Shown here one piece after another: positions 23,846 to 37,253 of a DNA stretch of 64,000 nucleotides; within the stretch, counting starts at the first letter, position 1, and each line of letters starts with the position of its first letter. Source of the stretch: Tetracladium setigerum (lineage: Eukaryota > Ascomycota > Leotiomycetes > Helotiales). Location of the stretch: NCBI GenBank assembly GCA_031472005.1, contig PZJY01000009.1, forward strand, positions 620,001 to 684,000, read 5' to 3'. The notes beneath the pieces are model-generated. The model was given only the letters and a program-made list of their open reading frames with translations, had not been told where the DNA came from and ran no database searches. A program made the translations under genes and the position numbers.

Positions 23846-25056
23846 TGTAACTGCGAGATGACTTGCGCGGTGTCAATTGGTTGTGCAGGAGCAGCTTGAG
23901 AGAAGTTTTGGCACGAGCAGTTCTTTTAATATCTTTTCTTTTTGTTTTTTATTTTTCAATTACTCTACATTCGTCTGATCTTCCAAAGGCCGGAATTGCA
24001 ATCTCCGTATCTAAATTGTAATGGCATGTATCGTGGGAGGCGTTAAGGTACCGCCCAGGCACGATGCATGGCCATTTTGCGGGGTATTGGAAGGGGGTGA
24101 CGGATATTTTGATCCCATTGCTGTTGTGATTGGGGATATTCCGCACGAGTTCTCTCCGTCTCTTCCAACGGGATGGATCCATCCAGGGGTGGTGGTCGCG
24201 ATTGAATTTGAATGCGGAGGCTGGCCACCGAGAAAGATGTACTTTAGTGAAGTGGCTAGTTCATCTCATGATCCGCTGATCGTGATTTCTTAGAGTTGTT
24301 TAGGCTTAGTTGTCGAATACTGCCGGTTTTTATATTAACTTTTATATTGTCGGCCAATTGGCCCAATGGTGGTTGGCACTTGGCAGGGCTACCTCAATTG
24401 CCGGCCCACTACCAAGGAAGGGATTGTTCTGGGGGAAGGGATGTTCTGGGGAGGATGTTCTGAGTCGTTCCCGACAAGCCGATGCAGCCTCATCGGTTGC
24501 CTCTTCAGGAGTCTCCGCGCTTTTTACTGTACCCCGCTCTCCCCATCTTTTGCACACAACACACAACACCAGCACAAACACAAACACAACACCCGCAACA
24601 ACAACAGCAAAACAATGATAATAGGCGAGAGAGACACAGGCCATGGTGATGGAGATGATTGGGCAGCTGAAGACCTCGGCTACTGCACTTTCGAATTGAT
24701 TTGTAGATCAGGGCATGAACACTTTGTATTGCATTGCATTGCATGGCATTTATTTTCACAAGCCAAAGAAAGTCGTTTGAGTTGCATCGTCTTTTGTCAC
24801 TTTTTTTTATTTGGTTGGAAAACCAGAAACGGACTTTGACAATCACCCGAGATCAGCTATTTCCTTCCTACTCCGTCGACCATTTCAACATGCTAAGCCC
24901 AAAAATCCCAAGACAAATCCCAAGACAAATCCCAAATCCCAACTCCACTCCCATTGCCATCCATATTCCCAGTCATTATCATCAAATCGTCAGCATAGAT
25001 TCCCATGAAGCCATGCCACAAACCTCCACATCAACTTTGCATCATATCATCTTTAT
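23846..25056. other. Intergenic region with short tandem repeats
   Basis: 1211 bases hold the mannanase promoter and the 3' flank of the next gene. A GTTCTGGGG-like unit recurs three times at about 24426-24460, and an AATCCCAAGACA-like unit about three times at 24901-24935. A 90-codon plus frame at 24021 has no family character. Confidence 0.5.
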
Positions 25057-27113
<2,057 letters not shown>

Positions 27114-28697
27114 GACGGTCGACAGGTGAGCTGTTTGGAAAGGCAAGGACGAGAGAGGTTTTTTTCGTCTCGGTGTAGAGAGAAAGAACTACCTACCTCA
27201 CTGACGGGCTACATACATGGAAGGAGGAAATTCTATCATTTATAGCCACAATGTACCTAGGTAAAAAGAAACCAAAAGCCCTCGTTTTCTTCTTCTCTCA
27301 AAAGTTTCTCCTCCACCGAGTCCACTCTGTACGAGCGCGCCAGCGATCGCAACAACGGAATAGAAACTCAACAACAGGAAACATCTCCATGTGTAACCTC
27401 GGTCGCGTCGGTCGACTTCCAGATGCTCATATATTTTTTCCAGTTTTTGCCAGCGCACCTGATCTCCGATCCCCAGATCACAACCCCAATGCGGCTCGCT
27501 CTCCGATGTACAAGCTTGGAAATATACTTGAAGTCCACAACAGATTGTACTTTACGGTGTGCAACCCAGATGCTGAGATGTGGGGTGCGGGGGGGACACT
27601 ACACCGTATTTGTCTGGGTTCCCGTTCTGTACTGTAGCCATCAAGGACATGGCTTTCGCAAGCATTCTTCACTGGGTCAGCAAGGGGGGTCAGCGAGCGG
27701 CCAGTGCGCCTAATCTGGGGAAGGGATGGGAGATGTGGTGTTGTCATGTTGAGGAGGTTTGGAAGAGAGAATAGTCGAGTAGTAGAGAGGCTTTTTTAGA
27801 TTGATTGTTTTCTCTCACATGCTTTGCCTAGGCAAAAGGCTTCAATGCCTACTGTACAATAGCATATGATATGGCCATGGATTTCAATGGTTTGGGGATC
27901 GGCAGTGTGCTGCAGGCTGGAGTGATAGTGATATCGTTTGCGGGGTAGCTGCTGCCTGCCAAGCCGATCCTTGCTGTGAAAGAAAGGTGAGGGGATGGAG
28001 AGATGGAGAGAATAAGAATACGAGTAAAGACCTTATAGGGATTAAATTAATAATCTACCTAGACCTTGCCTTCTTATATCAACTCAGTATCATTTATCAA
28101 TTTTCACATTCGGCATGTCCCGTATGGGCTAAGCAGGCTTACTGCTTTTGCTCAGGCGCTAATAACCCCCTCGGCTTAGTCGACTCGCCTAAGGAACTTG
28201 AGCACCTTGCGCAGCTTGCCCGAGCATGCCGAGCAAGATATACCACATCGTCAGGTGTTTTGGCTTCTCGCTTTTTAGCCAATCACACTTGGTCTGATCT
28301 TTGTTTTGACGACGATGTTCAGGAGCCAAAACAAGCTCCTAAGGAAAGGAATACAAATGGACATTTTCCAAAAGATATACCCAGTGCGTGCTTTGCCTAC
28401 GGTATAGGTTAGCTCAATGATATTGATGCCCTTGAGGACAGCACGGCTCTTCCCTCTGTTAATTCATTCTTGCTTCGTACTTGTGCTGATATGAAGACTT
28501 TCCTTCTTGAATCTCATGTTTTGGTTGACTCTCGATATTATCTCTCCTTATAATTCGTTCTATCTATTTGAAGGAAGCTCCTGCTTCAGTCCTTGATAAT
28601 GAGTTCAGGAAATCTTCCATTTCGAATTCATCTTCCATTTCGAGTTCACTATGGCTTGTAATTAGTGTATGGTGAAAGCACATTCAGTTTAGTAGAC
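27114..28697. other. Intergenic region containing repeat copy A and coding-like debris
   Basis: 1584 bases. Its centre (about 27600-28060) is one copy of a diverged direct repeat. About 28080-28420 reads as a plus-strand open stretch (LARACRARYTTSSGVLASRF) that I cannot assign; it may be a relic of an older gene or element. Confidence 0.5.
27600..28060 (+). repeat. Diverged direct repeat, copy A
   Basis: It shares ordered blocks with copy B at 31540-31915: CACATGCTTTGCCTAGG (27816-27832), CTGGAGTGATAGTGAT near 27917, GCGGGGTAG near 27940 and GAGAGAATAAG near 28006. The blocks occur in the same order and orientation with similar spacing, separated by indels and many substitutions. Boundaries are approximate. 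Confidence 0.7.
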
Positions 28698-30570
28698 CTA
28701 CAGGACTCTTTCAGATGGTGGGTGATCTTCCGGAGAGATCTTGGTACCCAACACTTTGGTGATTTGCTCCCGCATATCCTTCACAATATTCATGTCCGCT
28801 GCTTGCAAATCTCCATCTGTCTCTCCATCTTCCCGAACTGCTCCAGCTTGATGACTCTCCTCTTCGGGGCTACTTTTGAGAACGCTGGCCTCAAACTGAT
28901 CGAGCAAGGTTTCCATAGATGCCGAATGAATCAGTCCGAGAGGCTGAACTGGAATATGATGATCAATCTCGTATGCCCGCCTGTAGTGAACCCTCGCGGT
29001 GCTTGGAAGAGAGGTAGATGGATGATCAGGTTTCATGCGTATAGACAGCAACCTCATTCCCGTTTCATCTGACTGGGGTTGGGGGTGTTCTTTCGTAGGA
29101 CTTATAATGCCGAACATTTCTTGGTCGGGTTGGCTCCCGCAGCCACGCCGGGCATACCTGTGAGGTTTTCAGCACGAGTAAGAAGAATAGATGTGGGGCT
29201 AGAACTCCACTTACGTGTGAATCCCTATGCAGAGGCAGGATGTATCTCCTTGGCGAACGACGACAAATCGTTGGATCATGACTGGACCAGCCTTGTAGTG
29301 AATTAACTCACTAGAACTGCCAATAGCGGAAATAATCTCCTGGTCGGTGCTAATTGGGACGTCCGCAGTAACATGTTCCAGACCAATCCATTCTGCCACC
29401 AAAGATTGAGAACCTGTAGTACGTGGAGGGAGCTTTTGTTTGTTCCAAGGGATTATTTCGCGAGTATTGAACCTATTACGACCATACGGAGAAGGTATGC
29501 GGGCTAACATTCCAAAGTATTGTTGCCAGTGAATACTTCGAAAGTGATAGGTCGCCCATTCGTCTCTGGGATACGAGCAGACAAAAGAGCTACTACATAG
29601 AAGGCATTCGACCTTTCCTTCATCATCAGGCAGGTCTCGGCAGTAGCGAGTCATCTTCTTGAGAGGCAGCTTTCGTATCTGAGCCAGCCGTTTCGTTCTA
29701 TCCACGGTACGTTCGCGATCAGCCTGCGCCTCAAGATTTGAAAATGCCTCCAGAGGGAGATTTCCGAAATCGACCTCGCGGAATTTTCGCTCATTACTGA
29801 AAGTAAAGTTGGATGTGATTTGGGCCGCAAATATCTGGCCTGGTCTGAAGAAGGATTCGGCGTTCTTTTGCGACTCAAATCCCGGACAAAGAGTGTTGTT
29901 CTCGAAACAAGGTGAAATACGAGCCTCCAGTCTTAAATCGCGCCATGCACAAGTAGGTTTAGATTCTGTTAAACGGAGACGCTTAATCATGGGATCTAAC
30001 TCTGCGTTACATCTCGGGTTATATTCAGTTCTACGATGAGGTGAGCTCTCTTCAGATAAATCGTGAGCTGCAAATGACTCACTTATAATAGCAAGCCAGA
30101 GAAAGTAGGCAGTTGACTGCCGCAAGCATCGTTGCTAGAGAACTGCGTAGTTCTATGACCTATAGGACCACCGTTAGTGCAAGAGCACTTCTACATGTCT
30201 CGATACAAAACCCTACCTTCTCGGGCATGCTTGTTGCCCATCTCCCTTTCCGATAAAGATCTTTGACCGAGTTCCTCGATCCTCCCCGCTTCAGACTTTC
30301 ACCATACCGCTCGTGTTCGTCAAGAAAAGCCTCCATGACTCCATTTGTAGCGTTGACGGCAAAGAGCAGGGGATTGACAGTTGCAATTGGGATTTGCTTT
30401 GCTGCATGGAGCTCTTGGACTTGAAGCATTACCTTGTGCACGACATGAAGCTCAGCAATGAGTTCCTGGTACTGCTTGCTCGCACCTTGGGAATCAGAAA
30501 GAGCCTTGCCTAGGGTGTACGCTAGCTGCGCACCACCCAGGAAGTCACCCACAGAGAATCCGAAAGACAT
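28698..30570 (-). CDS. Fungal DUF6590-like domain protein with N-terminal SesA/STAND-type region
   Basis: Four exons (30570-30217, 30159-30083, 30030-29215, 29157-28698) give 568 aa. The N-terminus (FGFSVGDFLGGAQLAYTLGKAL, broken here only by reading) resembles the helical leader common to fungal proteins of the form SVGDF.A...A..LG.AL.DS.GAS.EYQEL. A central insert of about 150 residues has four cysteines (CLLCSSSFVC). The C-terminal part has DUF6590-like marks: FRPGQIFAA, IQRFVVVRQGDTSCLCIGIHTYA and HYRRAYEIDHHIPVQPLG. The domain has no proven function. The gene is bracketed by two diverged direct repeats. Domain naming is from memory of family style, so treat it as probable. Confidence 0.7.
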
Positions 30571-31539
30571 GGCGTACAGTATCAGTTGGGCGATTTGGTT
30601 ATAATGTATGTTGAAATATCACGTCTGGGTAGTCGAGGTAAATGGAGTTGATGACTTAAATATCTAGGAACGCTTCTGAAAGTGGAGGAAGATTGAGGGT
30701 CTGCCTCGTCGTCCCACACCATTTTACTCAACTCTGCTCGTCTCAGATGTGCATGAGCGGCGAGCTTCCCCTGAGATATGTGCCTAGATACAAGGCTTTG
30801 TACATACTCAGCCGACTGCATCAACAACATCGCGACATCCCCAAACCTTGGTCCTTATCAATGGACACATTAGTGAGCCAAAACAAACACATAGATATAC
30901 TTTTTACTTGCTCTTACGAGGGACAGCTGATTATTAGCCTATGCTGCGATTGCTGTACTATAAGATTAACTTCCGTTGTTGGTTGTTATCTGTGTTGTCT
31001 ACCTCTGTAAGGTTGGTACAGAAGGTAGGCCTTGCTAGCCCCTGAGCCCCCAAACAAGCTCTTGGCGTGGGGGCGTGAATGAAGTTTGGAATCGAGAATC
31101 GAGGAATTATCGCCGTCATTCCCTCGATTTGAAAAAGACGACATATCCTGAGACCAAACAAATAGTGAAATGGACTTCCTGTTCTTCTTCCTCGGTCTCG
31201 TCTGGCTCAGCCGCTTTCGTATCATCTACTGCACTGACACCACAATAGATGCAGCATGTTCTTGTCAAACAATCTGCTGAAATGGCTCAAGACTAAACTG
31301 ATAGCCTCATGAACGCTTTTTATGATAGAATTTATTTCTTCACCTATTCTATTCATCTTGCCTATTCCCTGATATGGCTGACAGGTCAGGTTACGCAAGC
31401 AGGAGTTATCTGAAATTCAGTGGTCTCCGGTACACGCTTACAAAGCGTATATCTGATTACGCTACTCTGTATAAAGTTCTCCGCAAATTTGTATATGTAT
31501 TCCGTCTGAATAATATGATAATTCCAAGAGTAGTGGTGC

Positions 31540-31915
31540 AGGGCGGCTGTTCATTTTCGTCTCAGGTCGGGGTCTTGAGTCTATGAGCATTCACAGGTGT
31601 CAGAGGGCGGCCAATGTGCCGATTTGGGGAAGGACAATTATGCAAGGGGGAGGGCGATGATGAGGAAGTTGCAGAATATCAAAGGCTTTTAGATTGTTTT
31701 CTTTCACATGCTTTGCCTAGGTAACTTCAATCCCATAGCAAAGGTCACAGACTTTGATGTTTTGGATGGGTAGTATGCTGCGGACTGGAGTGATAGTGAT
31801 CATTTGCGGGGTAGATGCTAATTTTAGGCGAGTTAAAAGGTGGGGGATGGGAGGTACGTATTAGAGGAGGAGAGAATAAGGATGAAAGGAAAGAGATTAT
31901 AGTGATTAATAACCT
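31540..31915 (+). repeat. Diverged direct repeat, copy B
   Basis: Second copy of the repeat described at 27600-28060: CACATGCTTTGCCTAGG at 31705-31721, CTGGAGTGATAGTGAT near 31785, GCGGGGTAG near 31806 and GAGAGAATAAG near 31870. It is about 3.9 kb from copy A in the same orientation. Several differences are C-to-T or G-to-A type, but I did not tally them. Confidence 0.7.
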
Positions 31916-32864
31916 AGCCTTGTTGCTCATTCCGAGCCGCGGTAACAATAATGTCAAGACAGAAGCAATTTCTATTTTCCAAAAAGCAAAACTAAGGAGA
32001 GCAAGAAAGGTATATCCAACAAATGGTTTTGTCAGTCCAACTCTGATTATTATAGAGCAAAATAATCTTGATTAATAATGTACTTGTCAATTGAATTGTT
32101 GTAGCTGATGATAAATTCCCAAGGAGAATGGTTTCGTCCCTCGAAGAGCCTTGCCCCCTTACGTGAGAGCTTCCGTGCTTGTAGTGTACCAAGTGCATTG
32201 CAAAGTATTCTGTTTCTGCGCAGATATAGCTTCACTATTCACACTCAACAAGTTTCGATACTTGATATGAAGTTTGCTGGTAAGCAGTGAACATGGCGTC
32301 ATGAAAGGCACTCCATTTGCAAGACTGTCTGAGCAATTCAACTTGAAGACCATACCATCACCTCTAATGTTCTTCGACTCGGATCTCAACCTCCTGGCGT
32401 ACGTTTTTTTAATATACAATTTATTATATTTACATTGTAATTAAAATTGCTCTTCCTGCATATTGTGGATGGAAGCAGTATATACTTCATTTGAGTTGCT
32501 CCGTACTCTTTGTAATACTACCCAGTTCCCTACCGAGATGCGGGCACGCGATCAAGGCATGACCACGTGTATTACATATCCACTTGCAATCTACTACACC
32601 TGCAATTGCTCTTTTAATGGAATGCAATAATTTGGGTTTTTCTTCAATTGTAGAGATTGCTCTTTGTTGCTTGTTAAATTATGGATCATAGTTCAACTCG
32701 GGGGGAATTAGTTAACAAGGAATGCCGTGACAGAATACTCTGTTCGTGTTTCCAGCAAGATAAAACTAGCTGTCTGTGTAAATCAAACGCAGCGAGGGCC
32801 AATTTTAGTTTTTATGTTGTTTCTATTCTTGTAAGGGGAGTCAGAGTTCAACGGCACAGGACAT

Positions 32865-32874
32865 GTCAGCTGAC
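32865..32874. promoter_or_regulatory. GTCAGCTGAC palindrome upstream of the flavoprotein gene
   Basis: A 10-bp perfect palindrome lies 121 bases before the ATG at 32995. The same 10-mer occurs at 39176-39185 upstream of the D-amino-acid oxidase gene. Confidence 0.5.
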
Positions 32875-32994
32875 AATAGTCGTATGACTTGTCACCCTAT
32901 TTATCTGTTTGGGCCCATACTCCTATTTATTCTCGAAAATATATCTATTTTCTTCTCTTAAGCAAATTCAAAACCTACAATACTTGAAAATCTC

Positions 32995-34722
32995 ATGCAG
33001 AAACGTGCATTCGCCCTTCTCATCTTCATCGCCGTTACCTCCATGTTCTGGAAAAGTTTGGTGCCTGAGATTCGGAAACACATATTCTCATACACTACTA
33101 CCAAAACCATGAATTCTCAATTTGCCATCGTCGTTGGTTCGGGGCTTGCAGGACTCTCTGCATCATCCGAAATCATTGCTCGAGGTATTCCGGTCCGCCT
33201 TCTTGAACGAGCCGCCAAGCCAGGTGGGAACTCTATGAAGGCATCTTCTGGCATCAACGGAGCACCTACCAGATATCAATCAGAAATAGACACGAGTTTC
33301 TATGCTGATACTTTTAAGTCTGCAGGTCATGCTGTGCAGGTAAGAAAGAAAGAGAGGGAGGCATTGATGAGTGTTCTCACAGGCGACAGCAAGAGTGCTG
33401 TGGATTGGCTGGTTGATGAAATTGGAGTTGATCTGAGTGTTGTTACCAGACTTGGAGGACATAGCATGACGAGAACGCACAGGGGAGGTGGGAAGTTGCC
33501 GCCTGGGGCAGCGATCATCACCAGCCTCCTCAAGACTCTTCAGGATTCACCTCTTTTCAGCATCGAGACAGAAGCTTCAGTGACGAAAATCTTGACATCG
33601 AGCGACGGCGCTGTAAGCGGAGTTCGGTATGAGAATCCACAGAAAGAAGTGAAAGAGTTATTCGGTCCTGTTGTTTTCGCTACTGGTGGATTTGCTGGCG
33701 ATGCGTTTGGGATGCTTGCCAAATACCGTCCAGATCTTGTTGGTATCCCATCAACGAATTCCCCAGGAGCCGGATCACAGGAACTTTTTACTGAAATAGG
33801 GGGCAGTTGTTAGATAGTAAGTATTTTCAGACCCAACTCGTCTAGTTACTGTTATATTTTGTTGCACAATTTTGATCCGGGGTCGATTGATTGTGTTCCT
33901 AAATGTAAGAAGCTAAATTCTCGGTGTCTTACAGTGGATCACGTTCAAATTCACCCAACAGCCTTTGTAGATCCCAAGGACTCTGAAGCAAGAGTGAAAT
34001 TTCTGGCTGCAGAGATGCTGAGGGGTGAAGGCGGCATCCTGCTAAATGCAGCTGGGGAAAGATTCATCAACGAGCTTGAAACCAGGAAGGTTATTACTGC
34101 TGCTATCATGTCCACCGAAGAATCTTCTGTTGATGGAACTAGACAATGGGACGTAAGTATTGTGCTCGACGAAGGAACATACGCGGCCTGTGAGAGCCAT
34201 ATGTCATTCTATATCTGGAAAGGTCTGATGCACAAAACCACAATCTCGGAACTTCCTTCGCCATTGTCGTCTTTGAATACTATCCAAAGCTACGCCAAAT
34301 CTATTTCAGCTCCTTCGGATCTTCATAATCACCTGATGGGAAGAACTTCGTTCGGAAATTGGACCCTTGCTCCAGATGACGTGAAGCTTAGCACGACTGT
34401 TTATGTTGGCAAGGTTACCCCGGCTGTGCATTTTACCATGGGAGGAGTGGTAATCAATGAGATCTCTGAAGTTTTGGACACAAAAGAACAGCCAGTAAAG
34501 GGGCTGTGGGCGGCAGGCGAGATTACAGGAGGTGTGCATGGAGAAAATGTATGTATAGAGCCAATCTTTCAATGCGAGATACTGTTTTCCAGCTCGATAT
34601 TTTTGTTTAATAGAACGCTACTGACTGTCTCAAAGAGATTAGGGGGAAGTTCCCTTTTGGAGTGTGTAGTTTTCGGGAGGAGGGCAGGAAAGGGCGTTGC
34701 GAGGGCAGTCTTGGGACATTAA
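32995..34722 (+). CDS. Fumarate-reductase-like FAD flavoprotein, Osm1 family (apparent frameshift)
   Basis: Exons 32995-33816, 33935-34548 and 34636-34722 give 507 aa once one base is added to the G5 run at 33799-33803. As written the frame stops at TAG (33811). With the extra G it reads IGGQLLDM-DHVQIHP across a perfect GTAAGT donor, which is the family block. Other marks are the FAD-binding VVGSGLAGLSAS near residue 45, [51 protein letters not shown] at the C-terminus (split by intron 2) and VVFGRRAGK. Osm1 reduces fumarate to succinate using FADH2 and supports redox balance. Two in-frame ATGs exist: 32995 adds a hydrophobic leader (FALLIFIAVTSMFW), while 33109 begins at the FAD domain. Yeast Osm1 is known to use alternative starts to reach different organelles. 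Confidence 0.85.
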
Positions 34723-34921
34723 GTTTGGAAACTGTACAGTACATAAGTACCTGTACGGGTCACATCGAGATAGACTTACGAATTGGTTCCTCACTGAGAG
34801 GTTTAAATGATATATTCAAGTAGGTATTGGAGCATCAATTGGGATGGAGCAAACATTGCGATCGGGTCAAACCGCGATAAACTATTACAAGATTGAAATA
34901 CAGACACAAGTCTCAAGAAGC

Positions 34922-36753
34922 TCAAACTTTGTCGCTTCCTACGACGGCAGAATTCTTCTCTGAAACCACAGAATGTTCCTCTCTCTCCACCGCTTCGATA
35001 ACTGGGACTGCCTCGAGAGAATTCCTGAAACAGGCATAAAACAAACAGCCACCCACGAAAGTCACTACAGCCAAGGAAGTGTACATCCACAAAATGTCGG
35101 GATCATTGGTGACGGGTGTAAGCGAGATACAAATGGCAGCTGCAATACCAATGGTGAGCCAGAAAAGAGCCGACACAAAAGAGCGAAGAGATTCTGGGGC
35201 TTTGGTGAACGCAATCTCTAGACCTGTGACGATGATGAAAGCTTCGGAGAATGCAACCAGAATATAAGCAGGGGCTTGAATCCAGACATGAATAGACTTT
35301 GGTGCCGAGTTGTAGATGTAATGTTGGAGAACCGCAGCGTATGCCATCGCTAGTGCAGCCATCAAGAATCCAAGAGTGATTCTGACAACAGGTCGAAAGT
35401 TGATTTTCCAACGACGAAGAAGAGGATAGATTACGAAATCCAGCAGTGGAAGGAAGATGATGAGAGCAATTGGATCCAAGTTTTGCAACAAGTCGTTTGG
35501 TGTTCCGTGAAGTGCCATGGTCCCCGCTTGTGAGATGAGATTGTTCCAGATCTGAATCCAGCTGACAAAGTAAAGAGGGAAGAAGACGAAGAACTTGCAG
35601 GCCGTCACTCCGGTTTGTACCTTGTGTACATGATCGTCTGTGTAGAGCTCCGATCGTGCAAAAGCATACTCGTTCTCCCTGCCGTGCTCCCTCAGCTTGC
35701 TGGGCTTGGCATTCTCGAAGCCTTTCTCTTTGATGGCGATGGTGATGACTCGTGTAGCGTCAAAGATTGCTGAGCCTTGCGGTTTGGTCTTGACGATGAG
35801 CCTGCTACTGAATACAAAGACTGCAGTCGCAAGAATAATGGCACTGTTGAAGTTAGCAATGGTGTCTCCAACTGTGGCACGTTCGTCGCTTACATCAGAG
35901 GGATCAGGTATGCCAACCAAAAGGAGTGGTGAGCCTCGACATTGACGGTTATCAAGGGCGACAAAGCTCCAACATTGACGGCAAAATAAAACCAGATGAA
36001 CATCCGCTCAACCGTCAGCTCAGGATCGACAATGACGCGCTCTCCTGACTTCAGAGTCTTGACGAATGCTACCGTATTCTGGTATTGCTCCGCGCATAAT
36101 GGAGTTACATTTGCCTTTATCCCTCCTGTACCAAGGCCCATGATGACCATCGCAGTCACAAGTCCCCCAAAGGCTGCACCGGAGTTGATCGATGCTGGTG
36201 TCGCAGTTGCAACGAGAATAGTCAGCCCGGTGATGTACACGGCACATGCTAAACAAATTGCTTTGAATTTGCCGATGTATTGGTCTGGATGGAATTAGAC
36301 ATAGCTGGAACGAAGAAGTCATCAATACAGACCGGCAATAATAGCACCAATGATTGTAGATGCATAGGCCCAAAACTTAAAGAAGTTCCCAAGGGCAGAG
36401 GCAGTCGCTTGGCCCTTGCCAAGGGCACCGGGTAGATCAGAAGATGGGTCATAAGGGTTGCTACAACAAAAATTTATTAGCAGCCTGGCAAGCAATACCA
36501 TCATCGCCATTTATGGTCCGACGTGGTCTGAGACTTACTTGATATAATTCTGCATCGGACCACTCAGGCCAAAGTAGGTGAAGCGTTCTCCCAGTTCCAC
36601 CAGAATAATCAGCAGAACCACCCAAGGAATGCTGTCAGGTACACGACGGAGACCATCTATGGATAGTCCGGACTCCACCGTGTCAGGATGGAATTGAGAA
36701 GCCTCCACCGGCTGTTCCTGGTATGCGGAGTCGTTGTTGGAAGACATGTTCAT
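34922..36753 (-). CDS. Proton-coupled oligopeptide transporter, PTR2/POT family
   Basis: Four exons (36753-36539, 36460-36333, 36284-35894, 35843-34922) give 551 aa. Family marks are LGERFTYFGLSGPMQNYI in helix 1, NFFKFWAYASTIIGA and the PTR signature region GLGTGGIKANVTPLCAEQ, plus about a dozen hydrophobic helices. It imports di- and tripeptides across the plasma membrane with protons. The N-terminal tail is shorter than in yeast Ptr2. Introns are short (52-78 nt) and their phases close exactly. It is divergent from the hydrolase at 37254 with a 500-bp shared promoter that carries a 17-bp motif also found before the D-amino-acid oxidase gene. This suggests shared control and a role in peptide or amino-acid scavenging. 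Confidence 0.9.
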
Positions 36754-37253
36754 ATATCTTGGAGGCTACAACAGTAGCTGTTGCTTACTTATTTGCTTGG
36801 GTTCTGATGAGGTTGACAATCCGAACAGCTTCTGAATGAGTGTCGCAGAGGAGACCCGTGAAGATATATGAGGATGAGGAAACTACTGCCTTCTCCCCTG
36901 CACACCTTTATCATACCTATTTACCTATCTATCATCTCTCTATCGCAGTGTACCCGACTCAGATTGCCGCTCTGAGATGGTCACATTAGTTGTTAACCTT
37001 ACTTAGAGCCGTAGATTGGGGTTCATGCGTTTTCCTATCTGCGATGCTGGCGACGCCGACGAATGCCGACGAATGCCGCCAATCAAAATGCGGACGATGG
37101 AGTCGGTGCCAAGACTTTCCTCGTCTCGCCCCTGTCTCCATGACCGGGTACTTGGAGCTTGTTTGAGGCCTCATAACATAACTATTATCTTGAAAAATGG
37201 CCTGATGCTCTTCAATCTTTTTTTTCTGGCTGTTTACATTCGTTACTACCAAA
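36754..37253. promoter_or_regulatory. Bidirectional promoter of PTR2 transporter and alpha/beta hydrolase
   Basis: 500 bases between divergent start codons. AATGCCGCCAATCAAAA at 37072-37088 contains a CCAATCA box and is identical to a 17-mer at 39389-39405 upstream of the D-amino-acid oxidase gene. GACGAATGCCG occurs twice just before it, overlapping, at about 37060-37080. Confidence 0.55.

Larger units (their letters stand above)
30571..32994. other. Long intergenic, AT-rich region containing repeat copy B
   Basis: 2424 bases without a convincing gene. Repeat copy B lies at about 31540-31915. The part from about 31900 to 32900 is AT-rich. Short ORFs at 30582, 30986 and 32159 (minus) and 31374 and 32681 (plus) have no family character. 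The right end is the promoter of the flavoprotein gene, with a GTCAGCTGAC palindrome at 32865-32874. Confidence 0.55.

Noticed and set aside
24021..24293. 90-codon plus frame in the mannanase upstream region
   Set aside because: No homology that I recognise and no splice or regulatory support.
28080..28420. Possible transposase or retroelement remnant
   Set aside because: The plus frame is open but contains no catalytic or zinc-finger motif I can name, and no terminal repeats were found around it; kept only as unassigned debris.
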